Of a DNA stretch of 64,000 nucleotides, positions 54,232-63,448 are shown one piece after another. The notes below the pieces were generated by a model, which did not search any database, was not told the DNA's origin, and was given only the letters and a program-made list of their open reading frames with translations. The position numbers and the translations under genes were made by a program. How positions within the stretch are numbered: position 1 is the stretch's first letter; every line of letters starts with the position of its first letter. Source of the stretch: Symsagittifera roscoffensis (taxonomy: Eukaryota > Xenacoelomorpha > Acoela > Convolutidae); the NCBI RefSeq assembly GCF_963678635.1, contig NC_087063.1, positions 43,602,759-43,666,758 on the forward strand. Reading direction: 5' to 3'.

Positions 54232-57200
54232 AGAAAGTCCAGATGATGATGAAATCTTTCCTTTTATAGTAGATGCAACCACTGATAGAGGACAGCATAT
54301 ATTTTGCAAAAATTTACTATTAAATTTATTTGAACCCGGAATTAGTCCATGTAAAACAGAGTTCCCAGATGTAAAAATCAAAAGACAAATCATAGACCAC
54401 TACTTAAAAGATATATGCAACATAATACAACAGTATGGAATCTACTCCATAGAATTCACCTCACCAAACCATAATAATAGAAAATATACAATTCAAACAG
54501 ACGATCTTGATTTAGAATTTTCAAAAGTTTTTTCAGAATATATAAAAAGCATCCAATATCAAAACTCACAAAGAGCAAACTCCATATTCACCAATGAAGT
54601 TTTCGCAATAATATATAGTTATATTTCGATATTAGAAAACGAAATCCCACTAACAAATGTCTCACCGACAGAAACATCCAAACATTTGAAAGTACGACAT
54701 GAAATTACACTACTCTCTAGTTATTTAAACATCATTAAAGAAAATTTCACGAAAGACGACGTTTCACAACATACAAAACACGATCTACAAAAAATTTTGG
54801 CATGGTTCATAATAGATTATTTCACACACAATATTGATTTAATTGCACAAGCAAGAAAAAATTTTAGACCCCAAAACTCGAACGATGATACCGCTATCAC
54901 AGAACAATCAGATTATGTTTGGGACCCCGAATGGTCTCATCCCGCATTTATAAGCTTCCCACAATCAATCTCAAGTCAAGCAATAAGTACGATATCTTAC
55001 ATAAGAGATTATGTAAAAGTAATACCATTAACCATTGATGCAACACCATTAAACTATAATACATTTTTGCCCGATACACAAAATAATAGTTTAAACTCTA
55101 CAGTTATACACAATGAAAACCTCAATGGAACTAGGAATCTTACTCAACAAGATATCCAGACACCATCACACTTCATAAATGAAGAAATTGTGCACACAAC
55201 AACTACACAACAAAGTATTTCACCAATACGCCCAAATTTAACAACACCAAGAAATACAAATCCTTCACAAACACAGGTAACCTTACAATCAACCGTTAAA
55301 CCTTCGGTTGCCCCTAAATATTCACATACAGATTACCAAACATACAGACCCATGACAATACCATCAAAAACACACAAAACATTCACTAGAAACAACTTTG
55401 CAGACCATAATTATAATTATACACATCCATCAAAAACATATAACCAACCACAAAGAAATTTTAACCAATATACAAGATCTCGAAATTGGGATAACCCAAT
55501 GACCCAACCTAATTCAATAAATTTCCAAACAAATCCTCCACAGGATCACAGTGAAAATTACCCATTTTTTCAACAAAATAAAAATAAAAAACAAACATCT
55601 TATCAAATGGATTATTTATCCTCAGATGATGATTTCTTACAACCAGATATATTTGCACCAAATACTCAAGAATATCGTAGACAAGGAATACAGAGAACAC
55701 GTACAAATCATAGAAATTTTTCTCCACAACCAATAGATGCACAACATCAACAACCAATTCAACAACAAAATCTAATTAATACACAATCTTTTCAACCAAT
55801 TCAACAACAAAATCCAATGAATGCACACTCGTATCAAGCATCACAAATGCAAAATGAAATACCACTCCCATATTATCTCCAACAACATGAAATAACAAGA
55901 AACCAACTTTCGAATTTTTCTCAAATGCTAAATGCAGCAGAATCATTACAAATGACAATGAATCCATACCTTATGGGTGGATCATCAATAACATCAAACA
56001 AACCTTTAATGGTTTTCACAGGAACAGACCCTGAATACTCTGTAGAAGATTATTTAAATGCAGTAACAGCAAACCTGATTTTAAATATTGGACCTGAACC
56101 AATTAATACGCCACTACATCAAAACTGGATACATCGACGCACAGCGTTAATTCAAACAACCTTAGATGGCGCAGCCCAAAAATGGTTTTCAGTACTACCT
56201 CTAGAAATAAAATCAAACTGGAAAAGGTTTACACAAGAATTTTCAAAAATGTTTGACTCCGAAAGAAACAAACAACAACAAAGAGTTTTATGTAATGAAA
56301 TTCGCAGATTACCAAACGAAACCATCAAGCAAATAGCAGTACGAATCGAAACACTAGTTCGAAAAGCATATTCATTAAATACACATGACTATAAAAACAC
56401 AAAGATGACAGAAATCTTAATGATGACCTTAACACCACAATTAAGGAAAATAGCAATAAAAAAGAGAGCATCCCATCCTTCTTCAATTCGCGAACCCGAT
56501 TTAGATTTTCGAAAACTAGTAGACAAATTAGAACAAGCAGAAATCACGATGAAACTAGAAGAAACGGAAAATCTAAAATTACAATACGTTAACAGAATTG
56601 AAACGACTCCCACTAATATTAATAATATACAGGAATCAGAGACAGACCTCGTTGAAAAAATCACTGAAATACTCAATATTTACGAAAAGAACCCAAACTT
56701 TAAAGGCAAACCATCTTTCAAAAAATGGTGTAATTATTGCCGACGATACGGACATAGTATTTCCGAATGTAGACAAAAACAGCAAGACAATCAAAATAAA
56801 CCTCAAAAATATAAAGAACCAAATAAATCATTCTATCAATACATGAAAAAAGATCAAAATCTACCGAACAAAACAGTCCACAGCAACAACAGTTCAGGAA
56901 AACCACTCCCGAACAATACAAACTATACAAGAAATCAATCGCCATATAACTCAAGTTATAGAGGAAGATCACCAGAACGAAGAAACACGTATAATTCACC
57001 ACAAAATCACTACAATAGACCAAATAGTCGAAATAACTACTCCAGATCAAATTCAAATACACAACGATTTGTTTCTAGATCTAATTCCCAATCAAGAAAT
57101 AACTACTATCCAAACAATCAATCACGAAATTCATCATACAATAGGAATAGAAACTACTCCTATAATCGAAATAGAAGTTATTCAAACAACCGAAACCAGA

Positions 57201-60200
57201 ATTACCCGAACAATCGATCAAGGAATAACTCATATAATAGATCGAACTATAACAGACCAAACAATAATTACCAAAACAGATCGCGAAATAATTCACAAAA
57301 TCGACACTCAAGTTATAATAATCGTTATAGAAATTATTCCCAATCACCACACCGGAATAATAATAACTATAATAATTCTAATAATCGCCACAGAAGTAGT
57401 ACACCTAAACATCAAAGACAAATCAATCAAGTACAGTCTAATCCAGAAACAACATCAGACCCTCCAGGTATTGATGACACAGTAACTGATACGTTACAAC
57501 TCAATCAAATAAACTGTACATCATCAGATTCAGAAAGTAATACTGAAAACACTCTTTCTATCAATATGATAAAAGTCGAAAATGACTATGAATCTGTCAT
57601 ATATGAACAACCCTTTTCATCACACATATATGAAAATCAATCAGAATTTCTTCAAAATTATTACACTACACCCATAAATTCCACACTAACGACGCAAGAA
57701 ACAAATGAGATTAACACTACAAATCAAACCAATAAAAATACCAAAACAAAATGCTTGAATACAAACCACATTTATCAAAATATACAAAAAGAACAACCCA
57801 AAGAAAAAATTTGGACAATAACATTTCTCTTAGAAAGCCCAAGAAATAAAGAATTTCAACCACCAGACCTTGAAATAGATTTTTTAATTGATTCAGGAGC
57901 AGAATCAAACATAATAAACATCCCCACATGGAATGAAATAAAAACTTTACACCCAAAGCTAACACCTCTTGAAACCTCCAGTAAGTTAGCAACAGCACAA
58001 GGATCAACATTGATAAACTACGGAAAAATCCAATTATTTCTCCTCCCCACCAGAACAATGGAACAAAGCAAAATTTTAAATAAACCATTTAAACAAATAT
58101 TCCATATCACTGACATTAAATATAATATCATTGGAATACCATTTATTTCGAAGTACATACCAACAATTAACATACTAAATAGTAAAATATTAATCAAAGA
58201 TAAATATACAAAAACAAAAGAAACATCCTTAACATTTTTTCAAAGATTAAATAAACAACCACCATTCTTTTCAAAATTCTACCCGATATTTAACCAACAA
58301 AGAAAACACCTAAAACCACTATCAGGAAATATATATAATTTTTCAATCAAACAAGTTCACCAATATGATAAAGAACAAAACAAACAAAAATTTTATATGT
58401 CAGAATTTGAATTCAAACCTATTCACAAATTTTTCAAAATCACAATCTCATCCATAAAATATTTGAAAAATTCGAATTCCGATATCATTTCCTTACATGT
58501 CTATAACAACACACCTAACCAAGTAACATTACCTTTAGGACTTTTAGGATATTGTGAAACCAACGCTACAATATCACCAATACACGAAAAAGCCTATCGC
58601 GTAAATAATATACTCCAATTATTAGATATTTGTCAATCTACAATTCTTAATGAAGAATTATCTATAAATAATATAATAAGTAACGAAAACAGAAATACGA
58701 ATTATTTCACAAAAACTCCATATTTCAAACCTACATTCAACATAAGTAACTACACAGAGGACCAACAAAAATTTTTAACAATGTTTAATTTCCAACATTC
58801 ACAAATAACACAAGACGAATTCGAAAAATTAGCCAAACAGCTAATTAAATATTCATCAGTCTATGCAACATCAAAATTCGATGTTGGAAAAATCAGTTCA
58901 TCACTACATCTCCCGTTAAAACCAGACGCAGTTTTCAAAAAACAGAGAGCAAGTAAAGTACCAATTCACTTACATGATAAAGTGAACACATTACTCGATA
59001 TTTTAGAACAATACAACATTATATCACCAGTTAATAAAGAAGAACAACCAAAAGGGAACACATTTATCAACCCCGTTATCATTCTAGCTAAAGGAGAATC
59101 ATTAAAAATCGTTCTCGATGCTAGATACCTCAATTCACTTATAGATGAATCAAAATGTAATTGGCCCATTGAACCAATACAAGTTATTTTAACAAAAATA
59201 AACGGCAAATATTTTACAACCGCCGATATGAATAGTGCATACAATCAAATGCCACTAGATGAACAATCACGACGTTTAACACAATTTGTTATTGGAAACC
59301 AACAATATGAATTCAACCGCTTATTCTATGGAATATCCATAGGACCAGCAGCATTTTCAGCTTTTATGAGCAAAATTTTTAGACCACTAATACTCAAGAA
59401 AAACGCAATCACCTATTTAGACGATGTTTTTATGCAATCACAAACAAAAGACGAAATGTTCAATGTTTTAGAAAAATATCACCAAATACTTCAGAACGAA
59501 AATCTGAAGGCCGCCCCCGATAAATCACACTTCTTTTTGACAAGAGTTAAATTCTTAGGACATAATATAGAAAGAAAAACAATCACTCCATTGAAATCAC
59601 GCATTGACGCTATTCAAAAACTTCAACCACCAACAAATAAAAAGAAAATCCAAGAATTCCTTGGAATGTTAAACTTTTTAAGTAAATATGTTTATAAAAT
59701 GCAATTATATCTACGACCATTTTATAACATCCTTAGACAACAAAATAATTTTGAATGGAACACAGAACATCAAACACGATTTGAAGAAATAAAGAAACTT
59801 TTAACTGAACAAATTTCAAACACAATTCCAGATTCAAATCAACCATTTTATGCAATGTGCGATGCTTCGAACTTTGGCATCGGTGCAACACTATTACAAT
59901 CACATAATGGTACAAATAAAATGAACCTCATATCAGCAAATTCTCGATTATTCACTCAAGCAGAGCTACGACTCTCAACTCTAATGAGAGAATGTACAGC
60001 CATAATATATACACTGACAGAATATGAATTTCTGATACTTGGATCAAAACATCCAACAGTTCTATTCACAGACCATAAACCAATCATCTTTCTCTTTACA
60101 CAAAAATCTAACCCAAACCACCGAGTTTACAGATTTCAACTAATTCTAATGAAATTTCCAAACTTACATATAGTTTGGACTGCAGGAAAAAATCTTGCAT

Positions 60201-61864
60201 TACCAGACACCTTAAGTCGAAATACACCACCTGAATTACTTACACGAAAAACAACAGTTGAAATACCCAAAAACATAAAATTCTACCTTGCAGAAAACGA
60301 AACATCACCCCGATTGGAATGCAAATATGCAGTAAAAACTGATATTGAACAATCACAAATAAATAATTTACAACATTTCCCACTTTATTTAGATTGTCAA
60401 AATAATCATTATGAAGTTGATCTACTTGGAACATCAACTTTCAAACCAATCCCATATTCTCAATGGATAAAAAATAACACCCAACAAAAACGAACAAAAC
60501 AACACCCGCCTAAGAAAGACCATTTTCCACTAATTGAAAAAGAAGGTTTAACTGATAAAATAAATTTATCAGGACCACAAACAAATGATTCAAAATACAC
60601 AATAAATCAAGTTTTTGACCTTCACGACCCACTTGATACAATACCCTTATCTAAATTAGAAATCGAAAACATTTTTCTCCCCCCAACAGAAATAATTACA
60701 ATTTCAACACTGAAACAATATCAAAACCTTGACCCAGTAATTCGACAACTGAAATCATGGCACAAATATAAAACTAAACCTATCAAAGCAGATTCAACCA
60801 TTCTAGGAAACAAAACACTCCTCCGATACTTTCGCAAATTTAACAACACAACAATTAACGAAAATACAGACCTTTTAGAGTATAACCTGAATGAATCTAC
60901 AGTTCCATGTCTCCCTTTAAGTATGATTCTTATAGCTTTTAATATTTCACATACACAAAATATTAAAGGACACTCTGGATCAGAGAAAACATATTCAAAT
61001 TTTATACAAAATTTTTACTTCCCAAATGCACCAATTTGGATAAAAGTACTATGCAATGACTGTATAGTATGTCAACTAAATAAACCTTACCCAAATCAAA
61101 AACAAATAGCACAAAAACAAGATTTTAAAGGACAAAGCTTGTACTTTAACCATCGTATCTCATTTGATACCAAAGGACCAATTTCACCCTCATCCGAAGG
61201 AAACTCCTACATTATGGTAATTGTTGACGCATTTACACATTATGTAGCACTTAACCCAGTACCACATTGTAACGCTTATTACGCTTACACAACACTCTAT
61301 GAACACTGGATAGCAAAATTCGGACTACCAGAAATTTTAGTTACAGACAACGGTACAGAATTCATAAATAATGAAATTATCACACTATGTCATTTATATA
61401 ACATTAAACACAAACCACGTACATCTCATGCACCTTGGACAAACGGCTTAGTCGAAGGTATGAACCGTTCATTACAAGAATATCTTAGATGTATCATCAA
61501 CGGAAATGATACAAAATATACCGAATGGTCAGCAGATGTAAAATTATTTCCCTTAGCGTATAATTCACAAATTACGACAACTTTAGGAATGTCACCATAC
61601 GAAATGGTTTTTAACCAAAAGCCACGCAAACCAATAATGTTTACAGCAAATTCTCACAAAAACGCACAAGGTTATTGTCAACCAAATAAAGATTCAATTT
61701 GTTATAACCTACCTTTACATACACACGATGAAGATCATTTTCATCACCCACAAATTCTTAAACTAGCCTCCGGTACACACACCGAATGGATTCTAAATAG
61801 AGATAAAAAACACAATGAAATTTATCAAAAAATAACAAAATTTATTACAAAGACAAAACATTAA
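54206..61864 (+). CDS. Gag-Pol polyprotein of Ty3/gypsy-type element (2552 aa)
   Basis: One uninterrupted frame. A TAG at 54194 upstream fixes this ATG as the start. Residues 1-~590 are a long N-terminal region ending in Gln/Asn-rich segments. ~600-780 is the capsid (retrotransposon Gag family). 842-855 is the zinc knuckle CNYCRRYGHSISEC. ~905-1070 is an Asn/Arg/Ser/Tyr repeat region. Protease has DSGA at 1229-1232 and a later NIIGIPF box. RT is ~1585-1770 with YLDD at 1737-1740. RNase H has Asp at 1886, a later MRECTAII Glu and FTDHKP Asp. Integrase has an HHCC zinc domain (SHTQNIKGH...CIVC) and D2321, D2381 and E2417, with D-x35-E spacing. Gag and Pol share a frame with no frameshift or stop. 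The frame ends before the integrase C-terminal module, which follows in another frame. Confidence 0.95.
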   Translation: MSSTHTPGEESPDDDEIFPFIVDATTDRGQHIFCKNLLLNLFEPGISPCKTEFPDVKIKRQIIDHYLKDICNIIQQYGIYSIEFTSPNHNNRKYTIQTDDLDLEFSKVFSEYIKSIQYQNSQRANSIFTNEVFAIIYSYISILENEIPLTNVSPTETSKHLKVRHEITLLSSYLNIIKENFTKDDVSQHTKHDLQKILAWFIIDYFTHNIDLIAQARKNFRPQNSNDDTAITEQSDYVWDPEWSHPAFISFPQSISSQAISTISYIRDYVKVIPLTIDATPLNYNTFLPDTQNNSLNSTVIHNENLNGTRNLTQQDIQTPSHFINEEIVHTTTTQQSISPIRPNLTTPRNTNPSQTQVTLQSTVKPSVAPKYSHTDYQTYRPMTIPSKTHKTFTRNNFADHNYNYTHPSKTYNQPQRNFNQYTRSRNWDNPMTQPNSINFQTNPPQDHSENYPFFQQNKNKKQTSYQMDYLSSDDDFLQPDIFAPNTQEYRRQGIQRTRTNHRNFSPQPIDAQHQQPIQQQNLINTQSFQPIQQQNPMNAHSYQASQMQNEIPLPYYLQQHEITRNQLSNFSQMLNAAESLQMTMNPYLMGGSSITSNKPLMVFTGTDPEYSVEDYLNAVTANLILNIGPEPINTPLHQNWIHRRTALIQTTLDGAAQKWFSVLPLEIKSNWKRFTQEFSKMFDSERNKQQQRVLCNEIRRLPNETIKQIAVRIETLVRKAYSLNTHDYKNTKMTEILMMTLTPQLRKIAIKKRASHPSSIREPDLDFRKLVDKLEQAEITMKLEETENLKLQYVNRIETTPTNINNIQESETDLVEKITEILNIYEKNPNFKGKPSFKKWCNYCRRYGHSISECRQKQQDNQNKPQKYKEPNKSFYQYMKKDQNLPNKTVHSNNSSGKPLPNNTNYTRNQSPYNSSYRGRSPERRNTYNSPQNHYNRPNSRNNYSRSNSNTQRFVSRSNSQSRNNYYPNNQSRNSSYNRNRNYSYNRNRSYSNNRNQNYPNNRSRNNSYNRSNYNRPNNNYQNRSRNNSQNRHSSYNNRYRNYSQSPHRNNNNYNNSNNRHRSSTPKHQRQINQVQSNPETTSDPPGIDDTVTDTLQLNQINCTSSDSESNTENTLSINMIKVENDYESVIYEQPFSSHIYENQSEFLQNYYTTPINSTLTTQETNEINTTNQTNKNTKTKCLNTNHIYQNIQKEQPKEKIWTITFLLESPRNKEFQPPDLEIDFLIDSGAESNIINIPTWNEIKTLHPKLTPLETSSKLATAQGSTLINYGKIQLFLLPTRTMEQSKILNKPFKQIFHITDIKYNIIGIPFISKYIPTINILNSKILIKDKYTKTKETSLTFFQRLNKQPPFFSKFYPIFNQQRKHLKPLSGNIYNFSIKQVHQYDKEQNKQKFYMSEFEFKPIHKFFKITISSIKYLKNSNSDIISLHVYNNTPNQVTLPLGLLGYCETNATISPIHEKAYRVNNILQLLDICQSTILNEELSINNIISNENRNTNYFTKTPYFKPTFNISNYTEDQQKFLTMFNFQHSQITQDEFEKLAKQLIKYSSVYATSKFDVGKISSSLHLPLKPDAVFKKQRASKVPIHLHDKVNTLLDILEQYNIISPVNKEEQPKGNTFINPVIILAKGESLKIVLDARYLNSLIDESKCNWPIEPIQVILTKINGKYFTTADMNSAYNQMPLDEQSRRLTQFVIGNQQYEFNRLFYGISIGPAAFSAFMSKIFRPLILKKNAITYLDDVFMQSQTKDEMFNVLEKYHQILQNENLKAAPDKSHFFLTRVKFLGHNIERKTITPLKSRIDAIQKLQPPTNKKKIQEFLGMLNFLSKYVYKMQLYLRPFYNILRQQNNFEWNTEHQTRFEEIKKLLTEQISNTIPDSNQPFYAMCDASNFGIGATLLQSHNGTNKMNLISANSRLFTQAELRLSTLMRECTAIIYTLTEYEFLILGSKHPTVLFTDHKPIIFLFTQKSNPNHRVYRFQLILMKFPNLHIVWTAGKNLALPDTLSRNTPPELLTRKTTVEIPKNIKFYLAENETSPRLECKYAVKTDIEQSQINNLQHFPLYLDCQNNHYEVDLLGTSTFKPIPYSQWIKNNTQQKRTKQHPPKKDHFPLIEKEGLTDKINLSGPQTNDSKYTINQVFDLHDPLDTIPLSKLEIENIFLPPTEIITISTLKQYQNLDPVIRQLKSWHKYKTKPIKADSTILGNKTLLRYFRKFNNTTINENTDLLEYNLNESTVPCLPLSMILIAFNISHTQNIKGHSGSEKTYSNFIQNFYFPNAPIWIKVLCNDCIVCQLNKPYPNQKQIAQKQDFKGQSLYFNHRISFDTKGPISPSSEGNSYIMVIVDAFTHYVALNPVPHCNAYYAYTTLYEHWIAKFGLPEILVTDNGTEFINNEIITLCHLYNIKHKPRTSHAPWTNGLVEGMNRSLQEYLRCIINGNDTKYTEWSADVKLFPLAYNSQITTTLGMSPYEMVFNQKPRKPIMFTANSHKNAQGYCQPNKDSICYNLPLHTHDEDHFHHPQILKLASGTHTEWILNRDKKHNEIYQKITKFITKTKH

Positions 61865-62426
61865 TGAACAAATCAATTCACGTTTTACACCAGCCTCCGA
61901 ATTAAAAATTGGAACATTTGTTTTAATACCTAATTTTAATACTCAAAAAGGAATTTCTAAAAAAATACAACCCCTTCGAAAAGGACCATACCAAATAATT
62001 GCAAAACCCACTGATGTCACATATAAAATTACCGACTCAAACAAAAAAGAAATCGTTCAACATCGAAACAACCTACTACCCTATTACCCAAAAGAATACG
62101 CACTCCGCGAATTAACTCAATTATATTCTTTCACAGGATTAAAAATCATTCAAAATGAACCACATCTGAAAAAAACAGAACAAAATGATAACCCCACCGA
62201 AAATCAAAACACAAAACCAACCGCCACCAAAAACAATACACAAAACCATAAAGAATCCCCAAAACAAAGAAAAAATAGAAAAATGACCGAACAAATAATA
62301 CCCCAAGAACAAATCGACAAATCAGAAAATAGAAAAACAACAAGACTCCGAAATCAACCACGTAAAAACTATAAAATATTCATCCCCCAATCTAAAATTT
62401 TAAAGAAAGTGGAATTTAAAAAGTAA
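61836..62426 (+). CDS. Integrase C-terminal module and tail, in a shifted frame
   Basis: Open from 61836 (after a TAA) to TAA 62424-62426 and overlapping the end of the Gag-Pol frame. It encodes FTPASELKIGTFVLIPNF and then LRKGPYQIIAKPTDVTYKI, a GPY/F-type module with the GPY box, followed by QHRNNLLPYYP. Then comes a Lys/Asn/Gln-rich tail ending in a TTRLRNQPR-type basic motif. In relatives this module is continuous with the integrase core and contributes to DNA binding and target choice. The shift lies within 61836-61864. Either a single-base indel in an A-rich run or a genuine frameshift site could explain it. Confidence 0.85.
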   Translation, partial: QNLLQRQNINEQINSRFTPASELKIGTFVLIPNFNTQKGISKKIQPLRKGPYQIIAKPTDVTYKITDSNKKEIVQHRNNLLPYYPKEYALRELTQLYSFTGLKIIQNEPHLKKTEQNDNPTENQNTKPTATKNNTQNHKESPKQRKNRKMTEQIIPQEQIDKSENRKTTRLRNQPRKNYKIFIPQSKILKKVEFKK

Positions 62427-63024
62427 TTTTAAAATTATACTTCACTATCTTGAAACCTTTGAAACATTTTTCATTTACATTTTTCAAAATAACATGCTGA
62501 CAAGTACGTAATAATTCTAGTTCAAAATAGACCAATAGGATTCATCCAATCCGTCACTTTCTCTAACTCAAACTAAGACCAATTAGACGAATCATATAGA
62601 ACTCCAGGCACATATATAACTATAACTTTACGACCTCCAGGTCAAAAATAAGCAAACCACTCCAACTTGACAACTAAAATAAATATCACCATAATACCGT
62701 ACCCCTCCCTTATCTAATAACCCAAAGATCAACAATATTTCCCCAACTCAGACCACGAATACCCCCAAAGCAAATTTGTTAACTTAGCCTAAAGTAACAA
62801 AATGAACATTTTAATTAGCCTAAAGTATAAAAATCTCACCATACCCCGGATCATTTGACAAACAAAAATAAAGAAAAAGACGACCTCCCAGTCACCATGA
62901 AAATTGCCCCCAACAATTTTTTACAAAACTCAACCCAATTGTCAAAAAACTAATAAATAATCCGACCACACTTGAAAATCGCCTCAAACAGCAAAAAATA
63001 TTCGACCAAGAGATCATTTCTTAA
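62427..63024 (+). other. Non-coding spacer after Pol
   Basis: No open frame of note. It contains paired phrases: TTAGCCTAAAGTA at about 62786 and 62815, and ACGACCTCCAGGTC / ACGACCTCCCAGTC at about 62630 and 62880. These may be signals for a downstream spliced or subgenomic mRNA. Confidence 0.5.
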
Positions 63025-63255
63025 ATGCTCTTCTCTCAATCAGTTACTCAAATACTCATAAATCTTAAACATTTTTTTACAATACTTGAAACCTTTATAA
63101 TATTTCTTTTTGATATACTTGAATCTTTTCTAATAATCCTAATCATTTTTTGTAACATTTTTTTAATTTTCTACACTATACTCGAACTATTCCTCCAACT
63201 TTCCAAAACCCTTGATTATATCCACAGGTACGATTCATATAACTTGTCTAAATGA
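63025..63255 (+). CDS. Hydrophobic mini-ORF 1 (76 codons)
   Basis: An almost uninterrupted Phe/Ile/Leu-rich segment (ETFIIFLFDILESFLIILII) long enough for two membrane spans, with a short polar C-terminus. It lies where env-like or accessory genes are found in some LTR elements. It has no Cys-rich ectodomain, signal cleavage site or furin site, so it is not a classical envelope protein. Its stop TGA overlaps the ATG of the next ORF. Confidence 0.5.
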   Translation: MLFSQSVTQILINLKHFFTILETFIIFLFDILESFLIILIIFCNIFLIFYTILELFLQLSKTLDYIHRYDSYNLSK

Positions 63256-63440
63256 TACGAACAATTTTCAGTAGAACTGATATTTTTTTATTGTTTGTAA
63301 TTTTCATAGCATTCTTATCATCCCTCATTTTGACCATCTGTAAATGTATAAAGAAAGCAATCCTCACATTTGCCCTAGCAACAATCCTTCTAATTCTTTT
63401 TTTGGAAGAATATTATAATAAACACAAAATTTCTCACTAA
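63252..63440 (+). CDS. Hydrophobic mini-ORF 2 (62 codons), ATGA-coupled
   Basis: Starts at ATG 63252 within the ATGA overlap with mini-ORF 1. Two predicted membrane spans (IFLLFVIFIAFLSSLILTI and ILTFALATILLILFL) are separated by a basic Cys/Lys loop (CKCIKKA). The size and layout resemble viroporin-like or signal-anchor proteins, but this is inference from hydrophobicity only. A spliced or frameshifted fusion to the following Pro/Ser-rich ORF is possible. Confidence 0.5.
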   Translation: MIRTIFSRTDIFLLFVIFIAFLSSLILTICKCIKKAILTFALATILLILFLEEYYNKHKISH

Positions 63441-63448
63441 AGTAATAA

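Noticed and set aside
57069-57485. 138-codon plus-strand frame inside Gag-Pol
   Set aside because: It is a shadow of the Asn/Arg/Tyr/Ser repeat region of the real frame; Ile/Thr-rich low complexity follows from the repeated codons.
63025-63440. Classical retroviral envelope gene
   Set aside because: The ORFs are far too short and lack an ectodomain, Cys pattern, cleavage site and fusion peptide; only hydrophobic segments are seen.
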